The notes under the pieces are model-generated. The model ran no database searches and had not been told where the DNA came from. It worked only from the letters and a program-made list of their open reading frames with translations. DNA of 64,000 nucleotides from Conchocele bisecta (Eukaryota; Mollusca; Bivalvia; Lucinida; Thyasiridae): NCBI GenBank assembly GCA_029237695.1, contig CM055271.1:30596695-30660694 (forward strand). The letters run 5' to 3'. Below, piece after piece: positions 45,069 to 58,054 of this stretch (its first letter is position 1; each line of letters starts with the position of its first letter). Position numbers and translations under genes: made by a program.

Positions 45069-46378
45069 AGACAAATCGAATTGACCCCCCGGACGAACAA
45101 ACCAAATTGACCCCCTAGACAACCCCTTCTTTACACTGCACCTGAACAAACCCTTATTTACACCCTCCCCCCCCCCCCCCCACCCCAGACAAACCAAATT
45201 GACCCCGCAGTACAAACCAATTTGACCCCCCTGGACAAACGAAATTGACCCACCTGGACAAATCCCAGCTGAAATACCCTTCTTTAGGGGGTGTACGGAT
45301 ATAACCTGGAATAGCCCATTAGGCGACCTTACTCTACTATTAATACTGATCATAAAAATATGAAATAAGTTTTATAGCCATCGATAAGTACATGTACTAG
45401 CATTTGTCAAGACTTGTAACAGTTACGTCAAAGTGTGATATGTCGTGTACCAATTTTTCCAGGAGTAATTCTGCAACATAAATCTTTGGTGCAACTCATA
45501 ATTTAGTTGGCAAATGGCGCTTTAATATCTGCCGGTAAAATAAAATATAGAAATGAACCCTAAGGGGCCCAATGAGCAATAGCAAGGATACATATCAGTA
45601 ACACGATATCCATAGATAACTATGGCACGGGTACAGTGGTGGCTATGGAGTTTTCAACAAGGCAAAGATGCCCACAACCAGCGGTGTACAGTCCCCAACA
45701 AAAACAATAAAAACAATAAATAGGAATATAATACAAAATACAACAAAAGCTTCAAAAAACAGTTTCCCCAATGAATCACCAAGAAAATAACGGTCCTAAT
45801 AGAACAAATGACGAAACAAATATACACGTCACAATAAAATACGACAGTAAGGCTACCGCCTTGAAACGGTCAGTAAAAACATTTCCACGGGGGGGGGGGG
45901 GGGGTGGTTAGCCGCAAGCATCCTACTTACCCGGCCATCATTTTCCAACTTGGTCACGTTTGAAATGTGTCAAATATATATTGTTCATGCGTATGTAATG
46001 CAACTTACTAACAACAGACTGGTATGCACTGGGCGTGGTCTCGTGTAATATAATAGATAGAGAACAAAATACTTTGTTTCGAAAGAATATAGAACAACGT
46101 CCCCCATGCTGTTCGACAGACAACTGCACTTGATAAGATCAATCTCTTGTTATGAAAAAAAAACGACTATAAATGTGGTTGTTAATTGCACGTCTATGTA
46201 GTTATTGGGTTTATATTTCATACCGAGACCCGCGACCAGACACTTCAAAGTAAATATAGTTTTTAATGGTAAATCACTGTGATGTGTCTACAATATACAT
46301 ATTCTGATGGAATGACACCACATACGGTTGTGGTTCTTTTTACTATAATTATCAGTCAATATGAAAAATGGGATTTAA
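44516..46378. other. No gene; short tandem and C-rich repeats
   Basis: 44752-44815 holds two copies of TTCGGCGTTAGCAGGCGACG. 44935-45260 is a degenerate repeat of ACCCCCCTGGACAAACNAAATTG with long C runs whose lengths are unlikely to be right. A G run of about 14 lies near 45892. The rest is unremarkable. Confidence 0.6.
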
Positions 46379-46645
46379 TGGAGCACGGTGGCTCAATGGC
46401 TAAGCCGTGGTACTGAAGATCGAAAAGTCGTGGGTTCGAGCCTCACTGCGTTGTGTCCTTGAACAAGACACTTTATCCACACTGTTGCGGTTCACCCAGC
46501 TGTAAATGGGTACCGATAATTCGTAGTTGCTCTGTAAATACGAATCACCGGCTTCTCTCAAAAATATATACCTCCGTTCATTCTCCCATGCTTGGACGAC
46601 GGCATGCAATATGATCGAGCCAGTGCAGCCGTTAAATATAAGCTA
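46379..46645 (+). mobile_element. tRNA-derived SINE
   Basis: GAGCACGGTGGCTCAATGGC (A box) and GGGTTCGAGCC (B box) form a tRNA-like head at about 46379-46455. Next comes GTGTCCTTGAACAAGACACT and CACCCAGCTGTAAATGGGTA, a core widespread among animal SINE superfamilies. It is a RNA polymerase III-type retroposon, not a functional tRNA: the arms do not pair fully. Confidence 0.8.
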
Positions 46646-48206
46646 AAAAGATGGGATTCGAGAGTACGAACCAGATGCATGAACCGGCGGGCACAGGACG
46701 GACGGATGTTAGACATAAGTCCTGTATTTCTGATTGTTTCTCATATTATTATAAAATTGTATACTTCGCACTGATGTATACATACATAGACATGGAAGGT
46801 CGTTGGACAAAATTCCGCTCATAACTATAACGCGAGTTGATACATCGGGCCCACAACAACCAGTTTTAACGGGGTCGTTTTGAAGCTGCGAATGACACCC
46901 CGATTCCCCTTTGACCCTTGTTGTATTGACAGTATGTGTGCGAATGTCAATACGCCCAAGGAACTTTCTGTACACGGTGATTGTAGTTGAAAAAAAACAT
47001 ACACACAGTTCTATGGAAACACATGTTCGTAGACACTACAGTAAAGATATGCGCAAACATGTGCTATTGGTAGGAATGGGTTCTCTTATAAGTCTATATA
47101 GTAGATAACTGATAGTTTTGTATATGCTGTGATTACGGTACACTAAACCTGTATCCAACTATTTAACCCTGCTGGATGATTGGCGTGCTCTTTGCCGTTT
47201 TTCTTATTTTGTACAGCATCACAAAAATATGTTCTTCCTTAGTATGTCTACAAGGATTTTGGCGATGACACACCATGAGTCCTGCTGGCGTAGTCTTTAG
47301 TGACATATCGTGTAGCTATTCGTTATACCTGCTCGAGTGTGTTGAGGTTGACGCTTGATATACATGTACAGTGCTGTTTCTGTAAACCACGTCATCACTC
47401 CATGGTCCTATCCAGTCACTAATTAATACGATGATGCGTTGGCGACAACGCGATGATGTGATGGCAGAAGAAAAGGGCGGCGGTATGTCGTGGCTTACGC
47501 TATACCGAATTCCTGACTGGCACTATGGCGCACACCGCCGCCCCGAGCCACACAAATATTGCATTTCAAATGATGCACATGTGTGGATACAATTAACAAT
47601 GATACCCCTATATGGAACCTAACACGGGCCACGATGGCTACTACATTTGTAACATTCAGTGTCTTGTCACATTAACAGGAACATATACTATACATGGAAC
47701 TTTCCTACGCGTAACACTTTCGCACTTGCAGCACATGGAACAACATTGTATATATGGAGCATAACCATGGGCCCCTATTGGTACATAATCAAAAGCGTAT
47801 ATGTGGCACATAATAAGGGCCCATCATATATATGGAACACATTGATTTCCCCGTACCCTATAAGACACATACACAAGGGGCCATGTGTACATGTATATAT
47901 CATTTTCACTCCTGTGCCCCATACATGGCATATAACCAGTTGCTCCTATACGAGACGTAACAAGCGGCCCTATATGGCACACACGTTACCATATATCATT
48001 ATATGGCACGTAATCAGGGTCTCCCTATACGGCACATAGGCAGTGGCGCTGACACATTCACACATTTATCACTTCATAATGCTACAAGGGGGCCCCATGA
48101 CACGAACCTGTTCCAACCCTTCTCCCGATCATGATTATTATAAATTATATGGTAACATTATGATTTGAGCACAAACAAATCGTTTAGCGCAAATATATGG
48201 AGAAAA
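46646..48206. other. No gene; degenerate TATATGGCACATAA repeats at 47600-48045
   Basis: From 47600 to 48045 phrases like CCCTATATGGCACATAA..AGGG recur about every 45-60 bp with heavy divergence. Elsewhere only a small GGACGGACGG relic (46695). Confidence 0.5.
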
Positions 48207-48470
48207 GAAGGTATATCAGCTTCGACAACCGGAAAAATTGTTTACTTCAAAAGTGGTGAACGATTACTTCAAAAGTGGTGGCCTAGCATTTTACATCAAT
48301 AGTGGGAGATAAGTTGCTTCAAAAGTGGTGACCTCGCATTACTTCAAAAGTGGGCGATATTACTTCAAACGTGGTGAGGTACTTCAAAAGTGGGCGATCT
48401 TTACTTCAAAAGTGGTGAGGTACTTCAAAAGTGGGCGTTTACTTCATAAGTCGGCGTCACACATGCAACC
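48207..48470 (-). repeat. E satellite copy, right, inverted relative to 17708-17967
   Basis: GGTATATCAGCTTCGACAAC, then about nine TTACTTCAAAAGTGG units including the degenerate TTTACATCAATAGTGGG, ending GTCGGCGTCACA. Colinear with the left copy over its whole length. Confidence 0.85.
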
Positions 48471-48990
48471 ACACTTAAATCTGATATTTAATTGTCTGTA
48501 AATCTCAGCTTACATCTTCCAGTCGTGGCATTTACATAATACTTAGTCAATTAATGCAGACAGTGTCACAAATTTAAGCATGGTTAAACACGTCGAAAAT
48601 TAAGCATTTACTGAATTTGTAATGGTACAGTTATTAGTGGATAAACCAGTAGTAAACATGGCACTAAATGCCAAATTTACGGAAATTTAATTAATTTATT
48701 TAATTTGGATTAAAGGTTGTTACAACTTAAAGTTTACATTTTATCTATAGATAAAATTAGAATTACGTTAAAAGTAAACCTACTGTACTGACATTTTCAG
48801 TTGAAAGGAAACTATACATTGTGGTTTGAGTACATAAACAGTTGAAACAGTGCAACATTGGACCTGCATACGCCCACGCCCGTATACACCAATTGAATCT
48901 TCGCGCACTGTTTAACTATCCGTTCAACTGGAATAAGTCATGTCTACATGGAACAATGTAACACAAAGGCAGCAATGTACATGTTGGTCT
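48471..48990. other. No recognisable feature
   Basis: AT-rich, no open frame of note, no repeats shared with the rest of the window that I could see. Confidence 0.5.
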
Positions 48991-50985
48991 TTTTAGCTCA
49001 CCTGAGCGAAGCTCACCTGAGCGAAGCTCATGTGAGCTATTGTTACCGCAATGTGTCCGTCGTCGTCCGTCGTCCGTGAACATGTTCAAACGTCTTCTCC
49101 TCGGTAGCCATTGGGTCTACAGTCACCAAACTTCATGGTCATGGTCCTTAGGTAGGGGGATTACAAAATTGTTAAAATGACGTCATTACGTAATCCAAGA
49201 TGGCCGCCGTCTAAAAATAGCACAAATTCTTAAAAAATCTTCTTCTCAAGAACCGACAACCGGATTTCGACAAAACTTGGTAGGAATGATCGATGTGCAT
49301 TGCTCTTTCAAAGTTATTAAAATGGTGACCCCTGGGTCAAAAATGGGCGTGGGGTCATATTTCAAATTCAAGGTATCAATGAGGCGATCACTCTGGTGCA
49401 TTTTTTGTCGAAATCGGATTGTTATGTCATCCAAGATGGCCGCCGAAAGGTCAAAAGGTCGTTATTTTATTAGAGGTTTCAAAATTCTTCTTCACATGAA
49501 CCGCTTTGGACCATGGTAGCGAAACTTAAAAGTTATGGTCCATGGGTGAAGCCTTTTCAGATTTGTTAAAATGTAGCTCATCGCTAATCCAAGATGGCCG
49601 CCGTCTAAAAATAGCATAAATTCTTAAAAAAAATTCTTCTCATGAACCGCTAGCCGGATTTCGACGAAACTTGGTAGGAATGATCGATGTACATTGCTCT
49701 TTCAAAGTTGTTAAAATGGTGACTCCGGGGTCAAAAATGGGCGTGGCCCGTGGGGTCAAATTTTATTTTATTTTTGACCGAATATGGTCATGTTATATAT
49801 AAAATCGAAGGTATCAATGAGGCGATCACTCTGGTACATTTGTTGTCGAAATCGGATTGTTATGTCACCCAAGATGGCCGCCGAAATGTCAAAAGGTCGT
49901 TCTTTTATTAGAGATTCAAAATTCTTCTTCACATGAACCGCTTGGCCCATGGTAGCCAAACTTAAAAGTTATGGTCCATTGGTGAAGCCTTTTCAGATTT
50001 GTTAAAATGGAGGTCATCGCTAATCCAAGATGGCCGCCGTCTAAAAATAGCATAAATTCTTTAAAAAATCTTCTTCTCATGAACCGCTAACATGATTTCG
50101 ACGAAACTTGGTAGGAATGATCGATGTACAATGCTCTTTCAAAGTTGTTAAAATGGTGACCCCGGGGTCAAAAATGGGCGTGGCCCGTGGGGTCAAATTT
50201 TATTTTTGACCGAATATGGTCATGTTATATATCAAATCGAACGTATGAATCAGGCGATCACTCTGGTACATTTTTTGTCGAAATCGGATTGTTATGTCAT
50301 CCAAGATGGCCGCCAAAATGTCAAAAGGTCGTTATTTTATTAGAGATTTCAAAATTCTTCTTCACATGAACCGCTTGCCCCATGGTAGCCAAACTTAAAA
50401 GTTATGGTCCATGGGTGAACCCTTTTCAGATTTGTTAAAATGGAGGTCATCACTAATCCAAGATGACCGCCGTCTAAAAATAGCATAAATTCTTAAAAAA
50501 TCTTCTTCTCATGAACCGCTGGCCGGATTTACCGATTTACAATGCTCTTTCAAAGTTGTGAAAATGGTGACCCCGGGGTCAAAAATGGGCATGGCCCGTG
50601 GGGTCAAATTTTATTTTTGACCGAATATGATCATGCAATATATCAAATTGAAGGTATCGATGAGGCGATTGCTCTGGTGCAATATTTGTCGGAATCGGAT
50701 GGTTATGTCATACATGATGGCCACCAAAAGGTCCATTTATTCAAGTTTTTGAACGTCTTTTTCTCAGGAACCACATGGCCGATGCTGGCCAAACTTCATA
50801 GGAAGTTAAGATCCTTGGGTGAAGCATTTTCAGATTTGGTAAAATGACAGTCCTCGCTTAATCCAAGATGACCGCCATCTAAAAATAGCATATTTTTTTG
50901 AAAACACATGAACTCAATGTCACATTCTCCTCTGGTGTTCATGGAGTCAGGTGAGCGAATTAGGGCCATCATGGCCCACTTGTTT
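48991..50985 (+). mobile_element. Family D2 hairpin-ended element, complete
   Basis: Same structure as D1: TTTTAGCTCACCTGAGC (with the GAGCGAAGCTCAC stem duplicated), only three GTCCGTC units, four core units, CAGGTGAGC, GGGCCATCATGGCCC and ACTTGTTT. Confidence 0.85.
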
Positions 50986-51149
50986 AATATGCGTCAGAAA
51001 GTACATACATGAACAGGTTATTGTCAGGTACCACTGAAATTGCATATGTGTCGCGCTTCCGAACAATTAATCACATAATAACTTGTATTGCATATTATGG
51101 GCATTGGGGGTGTATAACAACGGTTTATTATTTATCACAATACACTAGT

Positions 51150-51600
51150 GTAATAACTATGCAAATCAGATCCAAAGAATATGCAAATGAAGTCACATTA
51201 ATATTCATATTTCCAAAATGAAAATGATAGGAAATTTGATGAAACAAAAGAAATATACATGTACATGTAAACAAAAAAAAAGGTTACCATAGCAACAAAT
51301 ATGCAAATTGAGTAACATATATGCAAATGAGGCCACATTAATATTCATATTTAAAAACAAAATTAAAATGATAGGAAATTTTATAAAATGAAAAAATAAT
51401 ATAAACTGTACTCAATTATATAAAGCCTGAACAAATATGCAAATAAGGCAACACATATGCAACTGAGGCTCATTAATATTCATATTTACAAACAAATGAA
51501 AATGATAGGAAATTTGATAAAAAATAAAATATATTTTAAAAAATTCACCATGAAATAAATATGCAAATGAGGCCCTCATTACTATTCATATGAATAAATA
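51150..51600 (+). repeat. ~125-bp AT-rich minisatellite with repeated ATGCAAAT octamers
   Basis: Units read AAATATGCAAATGAGGCCAC, ATTAATATTCATATTT, AAAATGATAGGAAATTTGAT. Six exact ATGCAAAT motifs (POU/Oct octamer) occur between 51158 and 51567. No gene nearby. Confidence 0.75.
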
Positions 51601-51842
51601 TAATCTAACATTTGTGATTGTTTCATATGATATTTATTAAACTCGTTTACTGAGTTCATATGCAACTCGACAGAGCCTCGTTGCTTATAAACTCAGATAA
51701 CTCGTTTAATAAATATCATATTAAACCATCACTCGTGTAAGATCCTCTATGAGTATGTGAAGTCCATAGGCTTACGTGCACCTTAAATAGCGGATAGATT
51801 TTAATTAGTCTAATCATATTTACTAGTATTCATAAGGAATGA

Positions 51843-52974
51843 ATGGAATGGAATGGTGCTTAACGGCCCATCAACACAAAAGAGTATCATTTAGGGCCAA
51901 GCAATGTAGATGAAGAATAAAAATAATAGTAAAATAGTATGTTACATGTGGTAATCAATCAGATGATAGGTAAACATATTAATATGGTAAACAATATAAA
52001 TGAAAAACATGTATAGAATTATAAAACTATAGAAATGAGAAACATGTATACAATGATAAAATTAAATTTTCCGATACAAGTTAGTTTCATGTAGAAAGTG
52101 AAGCAAACCTTCAATGTTCTCCACCTGGAATAGCTCCGCAAGTGAAGTAACATTGAAGTGTTTGCCTCCAATATCGGCAAAATCGATACAGTCCAGTAGG
52201 ATGTGTTGCACGGTAAATACGCTGTGGCATGGAATACATCATGGACGCGGCTCACCTTTGAGCATATACGAATGCGTTAGTCGTGTATGTCCAATGCGCA
52301 GTCGACTAAGGACAACTTCATCCCGGCGTACATGTCTGTAGCCTAGGAGTCCATTCGCCCACAGTCGGTTTCACAGCATGAAGCTTATTATCTGTGAGCA
52401 GATCCCACTCGATCTGCATTGTATCGGAGATGAATGAGTTGATGGATGATTTAAAAAATCATGATAGCAAACAGGAAAATGAGAAGTTGGGTATGATCCA
52501 GGGCGGTCTTGGCAGCACTATCTGCCCTGTCATTGCCCTTGATACCAGTATGACTGGGTAGCCAACAAAAAACATAATGTCCATTGCCAGACGAAAGTAA
52601 AATATGGTGTAGCTCCATGATTTGGCGGATAAGTGGATGTTCAAGCTTCATGTTGTACAAAGCTTGTAGTGAAGATAATGAATCGGAAAAAAAATAAAAA
52701 AAATGAATTGCTTTCTCCAAGATATTTTCGCGAAATCCAGAGCAAGTAAAATCGCCCTCAATTCCGCAGAAAATATCGAAGATTTGTCTGGGAGTCTGGA
52801 TTGAAGATCTCCCTCGGGGACAGCGGCAGCAGATGCTACCCGGTCCCCGATCTTTGAGCCATCAGTAAAAAGCGGAGTGTATGTATTGTATCTGTCTTTA
52901 ACCTCAAGAAAAAGTGATTTAAAAATGGATGGACCAGTTGTTGCTTTCGTGTGCCGACTAAGATCGAAGATGAC
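51843..52974 (-). mobile_element. LINE copy L2, 5'-truncated, 12-bp TSD
   Basis: Minus-strand insertion carrying RNase H (LFTDGSKIGDR, SAELRAILLAL, WLPSHTGIKGN) and the 3' tail ending GGTGCTTAAC...(AATGG)n on the plus strand. CATAAGGAATGA at 51831-51842 and 52975-52986 is a perfect target duplication, the mark of target-primed reverse transcription. Frameshifts at the A-run near 52690 and elsewhere. Confidence 0.9.
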
Positions 52975-52986
52975 CATAAGGAATGA

Positions 52987-53997
52987 AATCATGGACTGCA
53001 TGTGCGTTTACTGTAGTATTAACTTAAACAAATGGTCTGTTTAAAATTTAAACGAATCAAATATGTTTCATACTACTATACATTAAAGACAATGTCCCAT
53101 GATATTTTACATGGCGTTTTTAGATGTTTTCCAAATTGTAAATAACCAAATACGGCGATACAATTAGGAATCGCATTGTTTTACACCATTTTGTCGCAAT
53201 TCATACATCAGCGATGTTGCCGGTCATATCATGTAATGTTGTTTAATTGAGAAAATCCGTTATAAAGACCACGCTGGTCTTTATAACAGATTTTCTCAAT
53301 TAAACAACATTACACATGGCTATGGTGAAAACAAGTTTTTTATATTTTATTAAATGTTTATGTTTTTACAAAAAACCTGGCGTACCTTATCCACAAATCC
53401 ATTATCCTTATGCCAGTAGTTATCTGGTACCAGCACATAAAACAATTACACCTCGTACATGTCGGCGCAACTCTGTGACGATGCTGACGTTACTGACGCT
53501 GGCAGACCTCCACGACTATGACGCCTCAGATACACCATAGAATCAGCTGCCCGCGTCTGGTTGTCTGCTAAATATGGCCATCCGTCTGACATGTACCTTA
53601 CTTGTTTTCAAATGTTATGCTAATATTGTCTTATTTAATCTGAAACTGACATCGATATGCGCCTGTCACTTATGATGAATTGGTGGGTGTATTTTCATAC
53701 AGATGGTACGAGTCCCCTCAACGTGATGACGTCCTGAAATGTAGCACTTCTTTATATGATGGCTTGTTAGCAATATCCGACGCTGTGAGGATTAAAGCCG
53801 ACTTATACTGTGTAACATACTACAATAGTATACATGTTATAGTACTAGGCAATATAATATCAGTGTTGTGCCGGTCACTCATTACTATCGAAATCTCGTA
53901 GCTCATCGTATTTGTTGCGATACAAATCCATGCGCTTGCTAAGCAGATGTTCAACTTCTAGTATAAATAGACAATGTGTTCGTGGAACACGGAAGCC
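52987..53997. other. No gene; ~39-bp-arm hairpin at 53231-53319
   Basis: GTAATGTTGTTTAATTGAG... (53233) pairs with ...CTCAATTAAACAACATTAC (53313), with one mismatch and a 3-nt loop, extending further through CATG ends. The rest is unremarkable. Confidence 0.6.
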
Positions 53998-54652
53998 CCA
54001 CAAACCGCTTTGGTAGTAAACGCATTCGTATATGCTCAAGGGTGAGCCGCGTCCATGGTGTATTCCATGCCACATCGCATTTACCGTGCAACACATCCTA
54101 CTGGACTGTATCGACTTTGCCGATATTCGACGCAAACACTTCAATGTTACTTCACTTGCGGAGCTATTCCAGGTGGAGAATGGAATGGAATTGAATAGTG
54201 CTTAACGGCCCATCAACACAAAAGAGTATTATTTAGGGCCAAGCAATGTAGATGAAGAATAAAAATAATATTAAAATAGTATGTTTGATGTCAATCAGAC
54301 GATCAGGGTAAAAATATTAATATGATGAACAATGGAGTTATTTCAGGTGGAGAACATTGAAGGTTTGCTTCGCTTTCTCCATGAAACGAACTTGTATCGG
54401 AAAATTTAATTTTATCATTGTACATGTTTCTCATTTCTATAATTTTATAATTCTATACACGTTGTTCATTTATATTGTTTATCATATTAATATTTTTACC
54501 CTGATCGTCTGATTGACATACTATATCTAATATACTATTTTACTATTATTTGTATTCTTCATCTACATTACATTGCTTGGCCCTAAATGATACTATTTTG
54601 TGTTGATGGTCCGTTAAGCACCATTCCATTACATTCCATTCAAAATTGAAAA
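53998..54652 (+). mobile_element. LINE copy L3 with an antisense LINE tail inserted in it
   Basis: L3 carries the end of the RNase H-domain ORF and the 3' end. At 54181-54334 a minus-strand LINE 3' tail of 154 bp interrupts it, flanked by 20-bp repeats 54161-54180 and 54335-54354 (two C/T differences), i.e. a target duplication. L3 continues to its (CCATT) tail at 54652. Confidence 0.85.
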
Positions 54653-54893
54653 GAAGATAATCCATGACCCGGGGGTCGGAGGAAAATAGAAATAAACTGC
54701 ACATATACTACATACCAATTATCAGTGCTCTACATACTACGGTTTAAAAGCTTTGCGAGTTACAAGGCAGAATTGCCAAATTCTAAGTAGGAAATTGGGA
54801 GATAATCCATAACCGGCGGTCAAAGAAAAAAATGAAAATAAACTACTATCATAACGAAGGTACATATCAAGTATCAGGGTTCCACATACTATG
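54653..54893 (-). repeat. Diverged family C core, two units
   Basis: GGGAGATAATCCATAACCGG, GCGAGTTACAAGG and AAATTCTAAGTAGGAAA correspond to the C core but with many differences, so this is an older copy. Confidence 0.55.
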
Positions 54894-55179
54894 TTTTTTA
54901 CGTAGAAACGGCATATGACACGACGTGGAAGTATGGGATTATGAAGGACCTTCATGACCTCCGTCTGAAGGGTCATCTCTCTGATTTTATTTCTAATTTT
55001 TTGAAAGACAGACAATTCCAAGTCCGAGTCGGTACAACCCTTTCTGATCCCCATGAACAGGAAATGGGTGTACCGCAGGGAAGTATATTATTGTCCGTTA
55101 CCCTTTTTAATATTAAACTGAACAATATTGTAAAATGCCTGCAACCAGGTGTTGACTGCTCTTTATATGTCGATGATTT
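54894..55179 (+). mobile_element. LINE copy L4, RT fragment
   Basis: Encodes TTWKYGIMKDLHDL, FLKDRQFQVRVGTT, GVPQGSIL and YVDDF, then stops at a family A tip inserted right after the catalytic motif (GATGATTTT|TATGCCCCC). Confidence 0.8.
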
Positions 55180-55750
55180 TTATGCCCCCGCCACCGAATG
55201 ATGAGGGGGGCATATAGTGTTACCGGCGTCCGTACGTACGTCCCGAAACCTTAACGCTGGGTAAATGGCTTATAATTTCTGTTTCCTTGCTCGCATCTGC
55301 TTCACATTTCACACACGCATTGCTCCAATGGTCCTCTACCACCCTGTGACAAATCCACATTCGTCCCGCCTCCGCTAAGCCCAGGGTCAAGGTCACAGAC
55401 TTGGTGCGTTCGAAACATTAACGCTGGGCAAATGGCTTATACTTTCTGTTTCCTTGCTCGGATCTGCTTCACATTTCACACACGCATTGCTCCAATGGTC
55501 CTCTACCGCCCTGTGACAAATCCACATTCATCCCGCCCCCGTTAAGCCCAGGGGTCAAGGTCACAGACTTGGTGCGTTCGAAACCTTTAACGCTATGGTA
55601 TAAATGGCTTATAATTTCTGTTTCCTTGCTCGGATCTGCTTCACATTTCACACACGCATTGCTCCAATGGCCCTGTGACAAATCCACATTAGTCCTGCCC
55701 CCACTAAGCCCAGGGTCAAGGTCACAGACTTGGTGCGTTCGAAACATTAA
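55180..55750 (+). mobile_element. Family A4 element, left part
   Basis: A tip, short GTAC tract and three core units. Cut at 55750 by LINE copies; the A core resumes at 63670 with TTCGAAACATTAACGC, repeating the last 13 bases of this part. Confidence 0.8.
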
Positions 55751-58054
55751 ACCGTCGCCAGAGAAGCACTGCCGATAATCTGATTAGACTCGAAGCATTC
55801 ATTCGAGACGGGTTTGTTAACAATGAGCATATAGTTGCCATATTTTTTGACCTAGAAAAGGCATATGACACGACGTGGAAGTATGGGATTATGAAGGACC
55901 TTCATGACCTCGGTCTGAAGGGTCATCTCCCTGATTTTATTTGTAATTTTTTGAAAGACAGACAATTCCAAGTCCGAGTCCGGTACAACCCTTTCTGATC
56001 CCCATGAACAGGAAATGGTGTGACCGCAGGGAGGGAAGTATATTGTCTGTTACCCTTTTTAGCATTAAAACGAATTAATATTGTAAAATGCCTGCAACCA
56101 GGTGTTGACTGTTCTTTATATGTCGATGATTTTTTAATATGTTACAAATCAAAGAACATGCATACTATTGAGCGCCAATTACAACTGAGCCTCAATAGAA
56201 TAAACAAGTGGACCACAGAAAAATTGCTTTAAGTTTTCGAAATCTAAAACTAACTGCATGCATTTTTGCAAAAGACGCGGGCTTCACCCTGATCCCGAAC
56301 TTAACTGGGAACACATCCATCCCAGTTCGTTTGGGAGCAGAAATTTCTTGGTCTTATCTTTGATCCTAAACTCACTTTTAAACCCCATTTACGATACTTG
56401 AAAGCTAAATGCCAGAAAGCACTCAACTTAATGCGAGTGGTAGCAAATCATGACTGGGGTGCAGACCGAAAGGTGCATGCACCGCCTTTTACATCGCACA
56501 TGTTCGCTCAAAAACATAGACTACGGATGCACTGTATATGGGTCTGCCAGTAAATCCGATTCTTCGGACGCTCGATCCAATACATCACCAAGGCTTACGA
56601 CTCTTGCCTGGGTGCATTCCGTACGTCTAATGCACAGAGCTTATATGCCGAAGCAAATGAGCCTTCTCCACGACAGACGCACCAAAATTATCTTTGCAAT
56701 AACGCCACTAAACTACATTCCAATCCATCTAATCCAGCTTATAACACTGTCTTTCATCGAACTACAGATGATGTATTAACGATAAGAAACCAAGCTTCAA
56801 GCCACCATTCGGCAAGAGGAATGGATCCTTTGATACACGATGCTGGCTTGGATCTGGATTCACATTGCCAAATACGCTGTTCCAGATACTCCACCGTGGC
56901 AGTTGGAGCAGCTCAAGGTGATCTTCGATTTTAGTCAGCACACGAAAGCAACAACTGATCCATCCATTTTTAAATCACTTTTTCTTGAGGTTAAAGACAG
57001 ATACAATACATACACTCCGCTTTTTACTGAATGGCTCAAAGATCGGGGACCGGGTAGCATCTGCTGCCGCTGTCCCCGAGGGAGATTTTATAATCCAGAC
57101 TCCAGACAAATCTTCGATATTTTCTGCGGTAATTGAGGGCGATTTTTACTTGCTCTTGATTTCGCGAAAATATCTTGGAGAAAGCAATTCATTTTATTTT
57201 CCGATTCATTATTCTTCACTACAAGCTTTGTACAATATTGAAGCTTGACATCCACTTATCCGCCAAATCATAGAGCTACACCATATTTTACTTTCGTCTG
57301 GCAAGGACATTATTTTTTTTTTTGTTGGCTACCCAGTCCTAACTGGTATCAAAGGCAATGACAAGGGCAGATAGTGCTGCCAAGGCCGCCCTGGATCTAC
57401 CAACTTTCTCATTTTTCCTGTTTGCTATCATGATTTTAAATCATCCATCAACTCATTCATCTCCGATACAATGCAGACTCCCGTGTTGGGATCTGCTCAC
57501 AGATAATAAACTTCAATGCTGTGAAAACCGACTCTGGGCGAATGGACTTCCTGGCTACAGACATGTACGCCGGGATGAAGTAAGTCCTTAGTCGATTGCG
57601 CATTGGACATACACGACTAACGCATTCGTATATGCTCAAAGGTGAGCCGCGTCCATGGTGTATTTCATGCCACAGCGCATTTACCGTGCAACACATCCTA
57701 CTGGGACTGTATCGATTTTGCCGATATTCGAGGCAAACACTTCAATGTTACTTCACTTTGCGGAGCTATTTCAGGTGGAGAACATTGAAGGTTTGCTTCA
57801 CTTTCTACATGAAACTAACTTGTATCGGAAATTTAATTTTATCATTGTATACATGTTTCTCATTATTATACTTTTATAATTCTATACACGTTGTTCATTT
57901 ATATTATTTATCATATTAATATTTTTACCTTATCATCTGATTGATTATCACATGTAACATACTATTTTACTATTCTTTTTATTCTTCATCTACATTGCTT
58001 GGCCCTAAATGATACTCTTTTGTGTTGATGGGCCGTTAAGCACCATTCCATTCC
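55751..58054 (+). mobile_element. LINE copy L5, 5'-truncated, full 3' end
   Basis: Begins in RT before FFDLEKAYDTTWKYG, goes through YVDDFLICYKSK and RNase H (many one-base indels) to the tail at 58054. Its 5' junction is the 13-bp target duplication TTCGAAACATTAA in the A4 core. Confidence 0.85.

Noticed and set aside
46379..46455. Functional tRNA gene
   Set aside because: A and B boxes are present but arms do not pair fully and it continues into a SINE core.
17708..48470. E copies as TIRs of a single 30.7-kb giant transposon
   Set aside because: No matching target duplication at the outer edges, and the end motif GTGACGCCGA also occurs inside the 23-24 kb array, so it is not a unique terminus.
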